64,000 nucleotides of DNA from Vreelandella maris (GCF_013371085.1 NZ_JABWCV010000001.1:124001-188000); one strand, 5' to 3'; positions 18,652 to 29,097 are shown, counted from the stretch's first letter. Program-made: numbers and translations. Notes: generated from the letters alone by a model not told the origin.

Positions 18652-19965
18652 ATGACGCTTCTTGCCCTGGGAATAAATCATCGTACCGCCAGCGTGGCCG
18701 TGCGTGAGCAGGTGGCTTTTTCGCCCGCGCAGCTTGACTCTGCGCTGGCTGAATTGCGCAATCTGCCACAAATCAGTGAAGCGGCGGTGCTATCGACCTG
18801 CAACCGCACGGAGCTTTACTGCGTCACGGATGCAGCTGGCGAGCAGGCGGTACTCAATTGGCTCGGACGCTTTCATAACTTACGCGTCGATGAGCTGACC
18901 CGCTGTGCCTATCACTATCTAGACAACGATGCGGCGCGCCATTTAATGCGCGTAGCGGTTGGCCTGGATTCCATGGTGCTGGGCGAACCGCAGATTCTGG
19001 GCCAGTTGAAAGATGCCTATCAACAGGCGCGTGAGTCAAAAGGGTTGGGCGGTGAGCTTGAACGCCTGTTCCAGCACACCTTTGCGGTGGCCAAACAGGT
19101 ACGTACCGAAACCGGTATTGGCAAAAACCCTGTCTCAGTGGCCTACGCGGCGGTCAGTATGGCCAGCCGCATTTTTGATGATTTTAGCCGTTCACGCGCG
19201 CTACTCATTGGCGCTGGTGAAACCATCGAGCTGGTCGCTCGGCATTTACACGAAGCCGGTGTTCGCCAGCTTACTGTCGCCAACCGCACCCGCGAACGTG
19301 CCGAGCTCGTGGCAGGGCCCTTGGGGGGGACGGCGATTACCCTGCAAGAAATTCCCGACGCCCTTGAACATGCCGATATCGTCATCTCTTCCACCGCGGC
19401 CCCGCTGCCTATTCTCGGTAAAGGAATGGTCGAGCGAGCACTCAAAAAGCGTCGCCATCGGCCGGTATTTATGGTCGATATCGCCGTGCCGCGTGATATC
19501 GAACCCGAAGTGGGCGAGTTGGCCGATGTATTCCTCTATACCGTCGACGATCTGGAAGAGGTGATTCAAGAGAATCGCCGTCATCGCCAGGTGGCTGCAG
19601 ATCAAGCAGAATCGCTGATTGAGCACGGGGTGGGCAGTTGGCAGCATGCACGACGTATTCGCAACGGTGGTGAATTAATCCGTGATTATCGCCAGCATGG
19701 CGAAGCGCTGCGCGATCTTTCACGCGATCAAGCGTTAGAGCGGCTGGCGCGCGGTGAAGACCCTGCTAAAGTCATTGAGCGCTTGGCGCATCAGTTGACT
19801 AACCGCCTGCTGCACCAGCCGACTCAAGCCATACGTGATGCCGCCTCAGAGGAGCATCATGACTTGCTGAATGCCGCGCCGCGCCTACTGTTGCCTACTA
19901 AACCAGCCTTTGAAACCACGCCTGCGCCCCCGGTTAAACGCCAGAAGGATGATACGCCCGCATGA
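18652..19965 (+). CDS. hemA: Glutamyl-tRNA reductase HemA
   Basis: HemA reduces glutamyl-tRNA(Glu) to glutamate-1-semialdehyde with NADPH, the first committed step of tetrapyrrole synthesis by the C5 route. The 437 residues include the catalytic Cys50 in STCNRTELY, the NADPH-binding [13 protein letters not shown] region and the C-terminal dimerisation helix. The N-terminal [12 protein letters not shown] is typical. It heads the hemA-prfA-prmC operon and overlaps prfA by four bases. Confidence 0.97.
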   Translation: MTLLALGINHRTASVAVREQVAFSPAQLDSALAELRNLPQISEAAVLSTCNRTELYCVTDAAGEQAVLNWLGRFHNLRVDELTRCAYHYLDNDAARHLMRVAVGLDSMVLGEPQILGQLKDAYQQARESKGLGGELERLFQHTFAVAKQVRTETGIGKNPVSVAYAAVSMASRIFDDFSRSRALLIGAGETIELVARHLHEAGVRQLTVANRTRERAELVAGPLGGTAITLQEIPDALEHADIVISSTAAPLPILGKGMVERALKKRRHRPVFMVDIAVPRDIEPEVGELADVFLYTVDDLEEVIQENRRHRQVAADQAESLIEHGVGSWQHARRIRNGGELIRDYRQHGEALRDLSRDQALERLARGEDPAKVIERLAHQLTNRLLHQPTQAIRDAASEEHHDLLNAAPRLLLPTKPAFETTPAPPVKRQKDDTPA

Positions 19966-21050
19966 AAGAGACTTTGCGCCAACGCTTAGACAGCTTTACA
20001 GAACGTTTTGAAGAGCTGGCGATGCTGCTGTCTGATCCGGAAGTGATCAATAACCAGCAGCGCTTTCGCGACTACTCACGAGAATACTCCGAGTTAGAGG
20101 AGCTTGTAGCCGCGTGGCAGCGCTATCGTGACATCGAAACCAATATGCATGAAGCCGAGCAGCTTAGCCGCGACAGCGACGCTGACATGCGCGAATTGGC
20201 GGAGATGGAACTGAGCGAAGGGCGTGAGCGGTTAGAAGAATTAGATATCGAGCTTAAGCGTCTTCTGGTGCCGAAAGACCCTGACGATGGGCGAGGGGTG
20301 TTTTTAGAAGTACGCGCAGGAACCGGCGGCGACGAGGCTGCTATCTTTGCCGGTGATCTGTTCCGCATGTATTCGCGTTATGCGGAAAAGCGCGGCTGGC
20401 GGGTCGAAATCGTCAGCGCCAGCCACGGTGAGCAGGGCGGTTACAAAGAGATCATCTCCCGGGTGAAGGGCGATGGTGTTTACGCCCAGCTAAAATTTGA
20501 ATCCGGCGCCCACCGGGTTCAGCGCGTACCAGCGACCGAATCACAGGGCCGCATTCACACATCTGCCTGCACCGTCGCGGTTATGCCTGAAGTCGATGAC
20601 GTGGGTGATATTGATATCAATCCGGCCGATTTGCGCGTGGATACCTACCGTTCCAGCGGTGCTGGTGGTCAGCACGTTAACACCACCGATTCCGCCATCC
20701 GCATTACTCACCTACCAACCGGCGTGGTAGTGGAATGCCAGGAAGAGCGCAGCCAGCATAAAAACCGTGCCAAAGCGATGTCGCTGCTGGCAGCCAAGCT
20801 CAAACGCAATGCGGTAGATTCCCAGCGTCAGGAGCAGGCCGATGCCCGCCGCTCGCTGGTAGGCTCGGGGGATCGCAGCGAACGCATCCGCACCTACAAC
20901 TTTCCGCAAGGTCGCATCACCGATCACCGCATTAACCTGACCCTGTATAAACTGAATGAAGTGGTCAGTGGTGAGCAGTTGGACGATGTGATTAATCCGC
21001 TGATTCACGAGTATCAAGCGGAACAGCTTTCAGCCCTTCAGGACGTCTAA
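19962..21050 (+). CDS. prfA: Peptide chain release factor 1
   Basis: RF1 terminates translation at UAA and UAG. The 362-residue protein carries the anticodon-like PAT motif at 190-192 in [10 protein letters not shown] and the catalytic GGQ at 235-237 in [13 protein letters not shown] is the substrate of the PrmC methylase encoded next. The start overlaps the hemA stop (ATGA), and its stop overlaps the prmC start by one base. Confidence 0.98.
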   Translation: MKETLRQRLDSFTERFEELAMLLSDPEVINNQQRFRDYSREYSELEELVAAWQRYRDIETNMHEAEQLSRDSDADMRELAEMELSEGRERLEELDIELKRLLVPKDPDDGRGVFLEVRAGTGGDEAAIFAGDLFRMYSRYAEKRGWRVEIVSASHGEQGGYKEIISRVKGDGVYAQLKFESGAHRVQRVPATESQGRIHTSACTVAVMPEVDDVGDIDINPADLRVDTYRSSGAGGQHVNTTDSAIRITHLPTGVVVECQEERSQHKNRAKAMSLLAAKLKRNAVDSQRQEQADARRSLVGSGDRSERIRTYNFPQGRITDHRINLTLYKLNEVVSGEQLDDVINPLIHEYQAEQLSALQDV

Positions 21051-21910
21051 TGTCGCTTGATGCGCTGTTGAAACAGGCGGCACAACGGTTACAGGCGGCG
21101 GGGTCTACCTCGCCGCGTGTGGATGCTGAAGTGCTGATGTGCCATGTGCTTGAGCGGGACCGTACCTGGCTTTACACCTGGGGCGATAAAATGTGTTCCT
21201 CCCAGGAGCATTCGCGCTTCGATGCACTCATTGACGCACGTGCCCAGGGCACGCCAGTGGCCTACCTGACCGGCGAGCGTGAATTTTGGGGGCTGCGTTT
21301 AGCGACCTCGCCCAACACGTTAATTCCTCGTCCCGATACTGAAACGTTAGTCGAGCTTGCCCTTAGTCGAGTGACACTGCCCACTGGCCGTCTGCTTGAC
21401 CTTGGAACCGGTACTGGCGCCATTGCGCTGGCGTTTGCCAGTGAACAGCCCGACTGGCAAGTGCTAGGCGTCGATGTGCGCGATGAGGCGGTCGAGCTGG
21501 CAGCAAGAAATGCGCAATACTTGGGTATTACCAACGCCCATTTTTTGCAGAGTGATTGGTTTGGCGCGCTGGAAAGCTATGCTGAGGCCGAAACGCTTTT
21601 CAATCTTATCGTTAGTAACCCGCCATATATTGCTGCCGATGACCCTCACCTTGCCGAAGGCGATGTGCGTTTTGAGCCTCGCTCAGCGCTGGTTGCAAAC
21701 GCTGATGGCATGGCGGATTTGTTGCACTTGGTGCAGTCCGCTCGGCACTTTTTAACAGCGTCCGGCTGGCTGCTTCTTGAACACGGTTATACACAGGCGG
21801 AAAAGGTACGCATGGCACTGAGCAGTGCTGGCTATCAGAACGTTGAAAGTGTTCGTGACCTGGGAGGGCATGAACGGGTTACCCTAGGGCGCCTAATAAC
21901 AGCCACTTAA
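21050..21910 (+). CDS. prmC: Release-factor glutamine methyltransferase PrmC
   Basis: PrmC methylates the GGQ glutamine of RF1 and RF2, raising termination efficiency. The 286 residues comprise an N-terminal helical substrate domain, the SAM motif LDLGTGTGAIAL at about 117-128 and the glutamine-binding NPPY at 190-193. It is translationally coupled to prfA (TAATG). The operon ends here; no convincing terminator follows. Confidence 0.97.
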   Translation: MSLDALLKQAAQRLQAAGSTSPRVDAEVLMCHVLERDRTWLYTWGDKMCSSQEHSRFDALIDARAQGTPVAYLTGEREFWGLRLATSPNTLIPRPDTETLVELALSRVTLPTGRLLDLGTGTGAIALAFASEQPDWQVLGVDVRDEAVELAARNAQYLGITNAHFLQSDWFGALESYAEAETLFNLIVSNPPYIAADDPHLAEGDVRFEPRSALVANADGMADLLHLVQSARHFLTASGWLLLEHGYTQAEKVRMALSSAGYQNVESVRDLGGHERVTLGRLITAT

Positions 21911-22106
21911 ACTCAACGAATTCAAACGACAGCGCTAACATCAACAACTGCTGCTGCAAATCCTCAAGCGCTGATGTTGAGAGGCTATTTTAATAACTAA
22001 CTGGTTGATTAGAATTTGTATATAAATGGTCTGCTCACTCAGCGCCATTTAGTACAACCTTTAGCAAGGGGCTCGCATGAAGGGCTTTGGCATTAAGGAC
22101 TCTGGC

Positions 22107-22607
22107 ATGAAACCTAAAAATAGAACGCTGGACCGTATCGATCTTAAAATCCTGCATTGCTTGCAGGACAATGCGCGTATTTCGTATGTTGATTTGGCCT
22201 CGGAAGTAGGGTTATCCACAACCCCTTGTCTTGAGCGCGTTAAACGCTTGGAGAAAGCTGGCATTATCCGTGGCTATCAGGCAATTCTCGATCCGCGTGC
22301 CTTAAAGGCCAATTTATTAGTCTTTGTCGAAATCAGTTTAGAAACACAATCGCCCGCCGTATTTGATGAATTCCGCCGCGCGGTCGAGAAACTACCCCAG
22401 ATTCAAGAGTGTCATCTTGTGTCAGGGCAGTTTGACTACATTTTAAAGTGCCGTATTCCCGAAATGTCGGCCTATCGCCAACTGTTGGGCGATGTGGTGT
22501 TAACGCTTCCTGGGGTGAAAGAGTCAAAAAGTTATGTGGTGATGGAAGAGGTGAAAGAGAGCTTCAATTTGCACATCCCCGCCTTCGAGGAATTTGAGGA
22601 TAAATAA
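22107..22607 (+). CDS. lrp: Leucine-responsive regulatory protein Lrp
   Basis: This 166-residue Lrp/AsnC-family regulator has an N-terminal winged helix-turn-helix (LASEVGLSTTPCLERVKRLEKAGI region) and a C-terminal RAM ligand-binding domain. Segments such as IQECHLVSGQFDYILK and VVMEEVKES are nearly those of E. coli Lrp, so this is probably the global regulator itself rather than a specialised AsnC paralogue. The ATG at 22107 gives the normal length and has AAGGA eight bases upstream. An earlier ATG at 22077 also has a ribosome-binding site and would add ten residues. Confidence 0.9.
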   Translation: MKPKNRTLDRIDLKILHCLQDNARISYVDLASEVGLSTTPCLERVKRLEKAGIIRGYQAILDPRALKANLLVFVEISLETQSPAVFDEFRRAVEKLPQIQECHLVSGQFDYILKCRIPEMSAYRQLLGDVVLTLPGVKESKSYVVMEEVKESFNLHIPAFEEFEDK

Positions 22608-22611
22608 GCCG

Positions 22612-23367
22612 ATGATGGATGATCAGGCACTGCTGCGCTATAGCCGTCAAATCATGCTGCCCGAAGTGGATATCGAGGGCCAGGAGCGCCTGCTATCTGC
22701 TCACGCCGTGATTATTGGGGCAGGCGGCTTGGGCTCGCCAGCGGCGCTTTATTTAGCGGCTGCTGGGGTAGGGCGGATCACCATCGCAGATGCCGATCAC
22801 GTCGAACTTTCTAATCTTCAACGCCAAATTGCCCATCAGCAGGCAAGCGTAGGAGTCAATAAAGCCCAATCCGCCCAGGCCAGCATGCAAGCGCTGAATC
22901 CGTACGGTGACATTGTGGCGATAGACCAGCATGTAGAAGGCGCAGCGCTTGAGCACTTAGTGGCTTCAGCGGACGTGGTGCTGGACTGTACCGACCGTTT
23001 TTCAAGCCGTTATGCAGTCAATGCGGCGTCACAAAAGGCCGGAGTTCCATTGATTTCCGGCGCAGCCATTCGTTTTTCAGGCCAGCTGGCCGTCTTTGAC
23101 CCTCGCAATGCCGAGTGCCCTTGCTACGCTTGCTTATATCCACCCGATGACAGTGGTGACGAAGCTCTTAGTTGCGCAGAGAGTGGGGTCATGGCGCCAC
23201 TGGTAGGCTTGATCGGCAGCTTTCAAGCGGTTGAAGCCTTCAAACTACTAAGCGGCGCAGGCACTGCTCACCAGGGGCTGTCCATTTTTGACGGTTTAAG
23301 CGGCCAATGGCGGCATTTTCAAGTTCGTCGTGATCCCGCTTGTAGCGTATGTGCCCAGTACCGTTAG
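22612..23367 (+). CDS. moeB: MoeB/ThiF-type sulfur-carrier adenylyltransferase
   Basis: This 251-residue E1-like enzyme adenylates the C-terminal glycine of a small sulfur-carrier protein (MoaD or ThiS). The nucleotide loop GAGGLGS is at 36-42, the Arg finger region reads LSNLQRQ, and two zinc Cys pairs are visible (CYAC and CSVC, with a further Cys in ALSCAESG). It starts four bases after the lrp stop, so the two may be co-transcribed. In many gammaproteobacteria moeB lies next to prmC, which favours MoeB over ThiF, but sequence alone cannot settle it. Confidence 0.85.
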   Translation: MMDDQALLRYSRQIMLPEVDIEGQERLLSAHAVIIGAGGLGSPAALYLAAAGVGRITIADADHVELSNLQRQIAHQQASVGVNKAQSAQASMQALNPYGDIVAIDQHVEGAALEHLVASADVVLDCTDRFSSRYAVNAASQKAGVPLISGAAIRFSGQLAVFDPRNAECPCYACLYPPDDSGDEALSCAESGVMAPLVGLIGSFQAVEAFKLLSGAGTAHQGLSIFDGLSGQWRHFQVRRDPACSVCAQYR

Positions 23368-23401
23368 GCATGCAGATAACAACAAGGCTCCTATCACCCG
23401 T

Positions 23402-23995
23402 TTACGCTTCAGTTTGATCGTGCTGGGCAGCTTGGCTCTTAGTAGCGGCAGGTTTGTCGGTAGTTGATTTTTTAGGGGGGGCACCGTCAGTACTGCTCAG
23501 AGGTGATGACTTTTTTGCACTGACTGAATTATCATTAAAAGTACTTTGATTAAAAGTACTTTGTAATATCTCGTTGTCAGGGTTCATATCGATAGTGCCG
23601 TGAAAAGCGCTACCATCTTCCAATACTAGGCAAGGGGCGATAATGGTGCCTGAAACATGCGCGCCTTTATGGATTGTTGCTCGGTGGAGTACCACGAGAT
23701 TCCCTTTTACTTCGCCTGACACATGCAAGGTGTGGGCAAAAATATCACCTTTAATATAGCCATTGGCGCCCAGCGTCACAGTGTGCTGTTTGCAGGTAAT
23801 GATGCCGCTGACACGTCCTTCTACTGTCAAATCTTCGTCACTATTAATATCGCCTTCCACTTGAGTGTTGCTACCGATGACAGAGAGGCTTGAGCGCGCA
23901 TTATTGACTGGTGAGTGCTGAGGCGATGAATGGGGCTTCGCGATCAGCGTCGCAGATTTATTCTCTGATGAGGCATTCTTAGCTTTATTAAACAT
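23402..23995 (-). CDS. Bactofilin-family cytoskeletal protein
   Basis: This 197-residue bactofilin (polymer-forming cytoskeletal family) has a disordered N-terminal segment (about 1-45), a compact right-handed beta-helix core (about 46-145, marked by repeated short strands such as GSNTQVEGDINSDEDLTVEG and GYIKGDIFAHTLHVSGEVKG) and a Ser/Thr/Lys-rich tail. Bactofilins self-assemble into filaments without nucleotide and place cell-wall or chemotaxis proteins. The ATG at 23995 was chosen for CAGGAGCC upstream. It is divergent from a second bactofilin at 24204. Confidence 0.88.
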   Translation of the reverse strand: MFNKAKNASSENKSATLIAKPHSSPQHSPVNNARSSLSVIGSNTQVEGDINSDEDLTVEGRVSGIITCKQHTVTLGANGYIKGDIFAHTLHVSGEVKGNLVVLHRATIHKGAHVSGTIIAPCLVLEDGSAFHGTIDMNPDNEILQSTFNQSTFNDNSVSAKKSSPLSSTDGAPPKKSTTDKPAATKSQAAQHDQTEA

Positions 23996-24203
23996 CGGTT
24001 GGCTCCTGTTAAATTGTCGGCAGAGCGCCTTATGGGCGCACGTTAATCTAAAAAAATTTCCATCTAGCACTTTAATCTGCTTGTTCACTTAACAAAGCCT
24101 AGAGTTAAGCCAAGTGAGGGTGCCTATTCGCGCTGCCGATATCTCATTAGAGCGCGTATAACGTTAACTGGGATAACCACATTTGAGGCGACAGGATAGC
24201 GGT

Positions 24204-24779
24204 ATGGGTATTCAAGCATGGTTTATTATTCTAGGCGTGGGTGCCATGATGCTGATTGTATTGGATGGCAAACGTGGTAAGAGTACGCAGCGTATAGCTG
24301 GTTTACCTGATCGCCTGCAACATCTATCTACTGTCAGTGCTTCCCCTTCTCGTAGCGAACCTCTTGAAGAGGTTCCGCCATTGGTAACAGCTGACGCTAC
24401 CGGGGTAGAGGCCGCCTTAGCGCCTCCCCTTCACGGAAGTCGAATTGGAGCGGCGACGCGTATTGCAGGCAAAGTAATCGCCGACGAGCCAGTACACATT
24501 AAAGGGCACGTAACGGGAACGGTCATTGCGCCTAATCACACGGTGTCGGTGACGGCCACCGGCTATGTAACGTCTTATGTGGAAGGCAGTGGTGTCGAGA
24601 TTGATGGTCACGTGGTGGGGACACTGAAAGCCAATACGAAAGCCACACTGCTAGCACGTGCACACATCCAAGGTGTGATCGAAGCACCTCGATTAGCGTG
24701 TATGCCGGGCGCTTGGCTACAAGTGGAAGTCGCTGAACAAGACCGTCGAAATCGGCCGAAAGTTGCTATGGTGTCTTAA
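24204..24779 (+). CDS. Membrane-anchored bactofilin-like protein
   Basis: This 191-residue protein begins with a single hydrophobic helix (about residues 4-21, QAWFIILGVGAMMLIVLDGK) followed by a short linker and a bactofilin beta-helix core (about 85-175) marked by ADEPVHIKGHVTGTVIAP and VEIDGHVVGTLKA. The N-terminal anchor resembles the N-terminus of the division protein ZipA in pseudomonads and halomonads (W-L-I-I-x-G ... D-G-x-R). That points to a cytosolic filament tied to the inner membrane. The ATG at 24204 has AGGATAG upstream. A chemoreceptor follows 128 bases later. Confidence 0.8.
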   Translation: MGIQAWFIILGVGAMMLIVLDGKRGKSTQRIAGLPDRLQHLSTVSASPSRSEPLEEVPPLVTADATGVEAALAPPLHGSRIGAATRIAGKVIADEPVHIKGHVTGTVIAPNHTVSVTATGYVTSYVEGSGVEIDGHVVGTLKANTKATLLARAHIQGVIEAPRLACMPGAWLQVEVAEQDRRNRPKVAMVS

Positions 24780-24907
24780 AGGCAACCATCGCTCCCTTTC
24801 ATGCTGCGTATTATACAAACGTCTAAAATCACTCCAGATCGTTTTAGTTGTCTTGAGCTTCGCCGATACCTAATTGAATGACTTATAAATGAAAAAGGGA
24901 TCACCGG

Positions 24908-26587
24908 ATGAAGCACCTCTCTATTAAATGGAGTCTGACTGCCGCGTTAGCCTTGCTGGTGCTGATGATTGGGTTGATCAGCGGGCTTGGGTTCTATGCG
25001 AATCACAACAGCTCTCAAGCACTTGAGGAACTGACAGCCACCAACGTAAGACTCACCAACTTAGCCAACCGCACACAAGTGCACTCATTAAGAGCGCAAA
25101 CCTTCTTAGACCGCTCGGCGAGTTTTAGCACGCAAGGCAACCCCGAAAAAGGGCAGGAAAGCCTTGCCATGGCGGTAGAGGCAGTCGCTGAAGCAGAGGC
25201 ACGTTTTAATGAGTTTCGTGCTGTGCCAATCAACCCTGAAGGCACTTTGGCACCACATCGTGATGCCATTATCAGCGCTTATGAAGCCTTTGTGACAGAG
25301 GGTATTTCCCCATTGCTTGAGGCCGCTCCTTTTCAAATTCAGCGCCGCCAAGAAGAACTGGGAGCTTTAAGCGCTGAGCTTGATGCGGCTATGAGTGGAT
25401 TTATTGCCTATACCGAAGGACGCGGCGCTAGTGTTCTTCAACAGGTGAACCACTTAGCCACTGTTATTGGTGTCATTGCCATTACCCTGCTAGTAATTTC
25501 ACTCCTGGCGGCGGTGGTGATTAGGTGGGCAATGATGCGTAGCGTTGTAAGGCCACTACGCGACGCTAGTGCGCATTTTGCTCGGATTGCCGATGGCGAT
25601 TTAACGGGGCACATAGAGGACCGTGGCCGCAATGAAATTGGCCAGCTGTTCAGTGGGTTAGCGGCTATGCAGGAGAAGTTAAAACAGCTGGTAATAGCAT
25701 TACGAGGCAGCAGCGAGCGTGTCTTCAGTGGTGCGGGTGATATTTCGGCGGGAAGCCAGGATCTCTCTTCACGAACAGAACAGCAGGCTTCAGCTCTTCA
25801 GCAAACCGCTTCCAGCATGGAAGAGATGTCGACGACGGTGAGTAAAAATGCTGAAACGGCCCAAGAGGCGGATAAGCTGTCGGTGACGGCATCACAATCT
25901 GCGGAGTCAGGTGGTGAAGAAGTAGAACGCACAGTGCAACTAATGCGTGAGATTGCTGCTAGCGCGAGCCAAGTCAACGATATTATCGGCGTGATTGATT
26001 CAATTGCCTTCCAAACTAACATCTTGGCACTTAATGCCTCAGTTGAGGCGGCTCGTGCTGGGGAGCAAGGCCGTGGCTTTGCCGTGGTGGCCAGCGAGGT
26101 GCGTTCATTAGCAACTCGCAGTGCAGACTCGGCAAAAGAGATACGTAGCTTGATTGAGCAAACCACCACGAAAATTAACGGTGGCGCCGAACAAGCGGAG
26201 CGCAGTGGGCAGACTATTCATCAAACAGTGGATGCAATTCGTCAAGTCACCGCATTGATGGGTGAAATTTCGACCGCGACGCGAGAGCAGAATAGTGGCA
26301 TTGAACAGATCAACGCAGCACTTACTGAAATGGACTCTGGGACCCAGCAAAATGCTGCTCTCGTTCAACAAACCAGCTCCGCCGCAAGCTCTTTAGAGGG
26401 ACAGGCCCGCGAACTAGCCGATTTGATGGCTACTTTCCGAATTGATGAGAGTGCCAGTAGCAATGGTGCGCTAATTCACCATCATGTTACGCAAGAGCAG
26501 GACACTAATCAGCACATTGAAGCAGCGCCACGCCAGCAAACAACGCAAAGCAAAAAGGCCACCGCTGATGAATGGGATGAATTCTAG
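24908..26587 (+). CDS. Methyl-accepting chemotaxis protein
   Basis: This is a 559-residue transmembrane chemoreceptor: TM1 at about 9-30, a four-helix periplasmic sensor (about 33-185), TM2 at about 188-210, a HAMP domain (about 212-265) and the cytosolic signalling coiled coil. Its hairpin tip is recognisable as [20 protein letters not shown]. The protein ends in EWDEF, matching the xWxxF docking pentapeptide for CheR/CheB, so it should be efficiently methylated. The ligand cannot be read from sequence. A strong terminator follows, so it is monocistronic. Confidence 0.93.
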   Translation: MKHLSIKWSLTAALALLVLMIGLISGLGFYANHNSSQALEELTATNVRLTNLANRTQVHSLRAQTFLDRSASFSTQGNPEKGQESLAMAVEAVAEAEARFNEFRAVPINPEGTLAPHRDAIISAYEAFVTEGISPLLEAAPFQIQRRQEELGALSAELDAAMSGFIAYTEGRGASVLQQVNHLATVIGVIAITLLVISLLAAVVIRWAMMRSVVRPLRDASAHFARIADGDLTGHIEDRGRNEIGQLFSGLAAMQEKLKQLVIALRGSSERVFSGAGDISAGSQDLSSRTEQQASALQQTASSMEEMSTTVSKNAETAQEADKLSVTASQSAESGGEEVERTVQLMREIAASASQVNDIIGVIDSIAFQTNILALNASVEAARAGEQGRGFAVVASEVRSLATRSADSAKEIRSLIEQTTTKINGGAEQAERSGQTIHQTVDAIRQVTALMGEISTATREQNSGIEQINAALTEMDSGTQQNAALVQQTSSAASSLEGQARELADLMATFRIDESASSNGALIHHHVTQEQDTNQHIEAAPRQQTTQSKKATADEWDEF

Positions 26588-26601
26588 GTCTTGGTTTAAG
26601 T

Positions 26602-26643
26602 AAAAGCCGCCGACAGTGAACGTTCACTGTCGGCGGCTTTTTT
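26602..26643. terminator. Strong bidirectional terminator
   Basis: A 20-bp near-continuous dyad (26602-26620 with 26623-26641) starts with A4 and ends with T6. It lies between the chemoreceptor (+) and the methyltransferase (-) and serves both. Confidence 0.92.
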
Positions 26644-26663
26644 GTTTAGAAGCTTGTCAGGTT

Positions 26664-27431
26664 TTATGCGCGGGCTGAAACGCGTAGACGGACATAATCG
26701 GCTGTCCAGTTTCCTTGCTCATCCCGTAGGCTGTGGCCTAAAAGCGTTAAGGTATTTTCCAGCACGGCCTCTCGCACGTCTTCATCAAGCCCATGTAAAA
26801 ACGGGCTGGCAAACGTTTCAAGCCATCCAATCATGCCCGTAGGCAAAGGAGTGGGGCGAGGAATCAGCTCAATGCTTTCTACTTTGAAGCCTACTGTTTC
26901 CAGTATGCGGCCGTACTCATGTGTGGTAGGAAAGTACCAGGGATGGCGCCCGCGCGCGCTAATGCCCCGAAACTGCAGGGCGGCAATCAGCGCGGTGCAG
27001 ATGGCGGCTACGTTGCCATGGCCACCAAACTCGGCCACAAACCGACCCCCAGGCTTCAACGCCCGCTTAACCCCTGCCAAAACAGCCTGGGGATCAAGCA
27101 TCCAGTGCAGCGCCGCGTTGCTAAACACTGCGTCAAATTCGTGATCAAAGGGCAACTGATGACCATCGACCACGCGTGCGGTAATGCCACGCTGTCGTGC
27201 TGCTTCCACCATCTCTTCTGAAGCATCAATCCCTAGTACATCAGCCCCTAATTGCACTAAGCGCTCTGTCAACGCGCCATCGCCACAGCCAAGATCCAAG
27301 ATGCGTTCACCAGGTTGAGGCGCTAACAGTTTGACGACTTCGCTGCCTAGTTTAGGTACAAAATTAGCATTCTGGGCGTAGCCATTGGCGTTCCACTCTT
27401 GCCTGGGTGCGTTTGGAGAAATATTGGTCAT
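26664..27431 (-). CDS. Class I SAM-dependent methyltransferase
   Basis: This 255-residue protein has the seven-strand methyltransferase fold: motif I ILDLGCGDGALTE at about 44-56, an acidic residue ending strand 2 (LGIDAS) and the post-I motif AVFSNAALHWM. The layout resembles Tam (trans-aconitate 2-methyltransferase) and other small-molecule or biotin-pathway methyltransferases. The substrate is not assignable. It is a single gene facing the chemoreceptor across a shared terminator. Confidence 0.85.
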   Translation of the reverse strand: MTNISPNAPRQEWNANGYAQNANFVPKLGSEVVKLLAPQPGERILDLGCGDGALTERLVQLGADVLGIDASEEMVEAARQRGITARVVDGHQLPFDHEFDAVFSNAALHWMLDPQAVLAGVKRALKPGGRFVAEFGGHGNVAAICTALIAALQFRGISARGRHPWYFPTTHEYGRILETVGFKVESIELIPRPTPLPTGMIGWLETFASPFLHGLDEDVREAVLENTLTLLGHSLRDEQGNWTADYVRLRVSARA

Positions 27432-27673
27432 GTCGGCTTCCTGGCGTCGTTGTTATTCCATCAAGGGGCAATCATATAATGGTAGCCAGCATAGTATAGC
27501 TTGCTGTTGCTTAACTTATTAGATAGATAACGAAAATCTAAAGCAATTACATCACGACATTTCTGTTTATTTAAAAATATGATCTATTTGAGTAATGTTA
27601 CGTAGCGTTCTATCAATAACAGCGACGAAATTGTTACGACAATAAAGTGCAAAAAAGCGAGAAAACCGTATTA

Positions 27674-28165
27674 ATGAACTCATCAATGCCGAGTTACAGT
27701 ATTGCTTCTCCCGTCGGACTTATTGCCGATACTCACGGGTTGTTGCGTGATGAAGCACTTGTTCTGCTGCAGGGGTGCGAGCTAATTCTGCACTTGGGAG
27801 ACGTAGGCAACAAAGAAGAGGATAAAGCGATCTTGGAACACCTGGAAACTCTGGCGCCGGTTCACTGCGTGCAGGGCAATATCGACACGGCAGCATGGGC
27901 GGGGAGCTTGCCGCTGCATCAGGACATCATGGTAAATGACCATCATCTGCACCTTGTTCATCGTTTAGCGGATTTTGACCCATCGACTCCTTGCGATGCC
28001 GTTCTGCACGGGCATTCTCACAAACCTCGCAACGAAACCCAGTCAGGAAAGTTGCTCTTTAATCCAGGTGCGGCGGGAAAGCGTCGTTTTAAGCTTCCCA
28101 TTACGTTAGGCAAATTATGGATTGATCAACGCGGTATACGCGGGGCGATAATACATTTGTTGTGA
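27674..28165 (+). CDS. YfcE/MJ0936-type metallophosphoesterase
   Basis: This protein of about 163 residues has the calcineurin-like di-metal phosphoesterase motifs: ADTHG, LHLGD, GNID, HRLADF (divergent) and the final HGHSHKP. YfcE members hydrolyse phosphodiesters in vitro with Mn2+, and their natural substrates are mostly unknown. The ATG at 27674 was preferred over a GTG at 27647, which has no ribosome-binding site, but the site for the ATG is also weak. It overlaps the longest possible frame of the next gene by four bases and probably heads the ybhP-clsB-ybhN transcript. Confidence 0.82.
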   Translation: MNSSMPSYSIASPVGLIADTHGLLRDEALVLLQGCELILHLGDVGNKEEDKAILEHLETLAPVHCVQGNIDTAAWAGSLPLHQDIMVNDHHLHLVHRLADFDPSTPCDAVLHGHSHKPRNETQSGKLLFNPGAAGKRRFKLPITLGKLWIDQRGIRGAIIHLL

Positions 28166-28308
28166 TTTATTCTGTCGCGTTGCTCTCCAGCGATTGCCAT
28201 TGGCTTCAAGAAGCGGCCGGTAAAAGGCAAGACCAAGGCTCTCCTGCTACGCTTTTCCTTGATGGGTTGCCTTATGGGCCATGTCATGGAGCAGAAGGGG
28301 AGTGTTCG

Positions 28309-29097
28309 GTGAGCGCCAAGGAACAGTCTGCAACAAAGGGGACACGACTTATTACGCCTGTCGCGTCGTTACAGGTCATGACGCTCAATGTGCACAAGGG
28401 ATTCAATGTATTTAATCGACGTCATATTCTGCCGGAGCTGCGTGAGGCGGTAACGACCCTATCCGCAGACTTGGTCTTTCTCCAGGAAGTGATAGGCGAG
28501 CACCAAAAACATGCGGTTCGCTTTCATGACTGGCCCAGCGTGCCCCAGTACGAATACCTCGCTGACACGTTATGGCCAGATTTTGCCTATGGTCGTAACG
28601 CTGTTTACCCTCATGGCGATCATGGCAACGCGCTGTTATCCCACTACCCGATACTGCAGTACGACAATAAGGATGTCTCCATTCGGGACACCGAAAAACG
28701 TGGCCTGCTCCATTGCCAACTGGATGTGCCCGGCCACAGTGGGGTGCATGCCGTTTGCGTTCATCTCGGGTTACGGCAGGGACATCGCCTAGCGCAAATG
28801 AAGCTACTGTGTGAACTGCTCGACACCTTGCCGGATGACGAGCCGGTTATTGTCGCGGGAGACTTCAATGACTGGCGGCGTCAGGCAGACCATGTGCTGA
28901 CGGAATGTGGGCTGTTTGAAGCATTCGTGCACCATTATGGTCACCCAGCGAAGTCGTTTCCGGCGCGCTGGCCGCTATTGTGCCTTGATCGTATCTATGT
29001 GCGTAACGTTTCAGTGCGTAATCCCCGCGCATTGTCTCGAAAACCCTGGACTCACCTGTCTGATCACGTACCACTCATTGCCGAGATATGCTTGTGA
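28309..29097 (+). CDS. ybhP: YbhP-like endonuclease/exonuclease/phosphatase family protein
   Basis: This is a 262-residue protein of the DNase I-like metal-dependent phosphohydrolase fold, close to E. coli YbhP. Visible motifs are NVHKGFNVFNRRHILPEL, FLQEV, the GNA(L)LSxYP stretch, AGDFNDWR and the final HLSDHVPL. The GTG at 28309 was chosen because AAGGGGAG lies ahead of it and the protein then has the YbhP length; an upstream frame from 28162 lacks a good site and adds unrelated sequence. The gene is next to clsB and ybhN exactly as in E. coli, suggesting a phospholipid-related hydrolase. Its substrate is unproven. Confidence 0.85.
   Translation: MSAKEQSATKGTRLITPVASLQVMTLNVHKGFNVFNRRHILPELREAVTTLSADLVFLQEVIGEHQKHAVRFHDWPSVPQYEYLADTLWPDFAYGRNAVYPHGDHGNALLSHYPILQYDNKDVSIRDTEKRGLLHCQLDVPGHSGVHAVCVHLGLRQGHRLAQMKLLCELLDTLPDDEPVIVAGDFNDWRRQADHVLTECGLFEAFVHHYGHPAKSFPARWPLLCLDRIYVRNVSVRNPRALSRKPWTHLSDHVPLIAEICL

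Noticed and set aside
19013-19564. A 183-residue plus-strand frame
   Set aside because: It is an alternative frame inside hemA, whose own frame has all catalytic residues.
21940-22000. Inverted repeat AACATCA/TGATGTT after prmC as a terminator
   Set aside because: The stem is only seven bases with a long loop and no proper T-run directly behind it.
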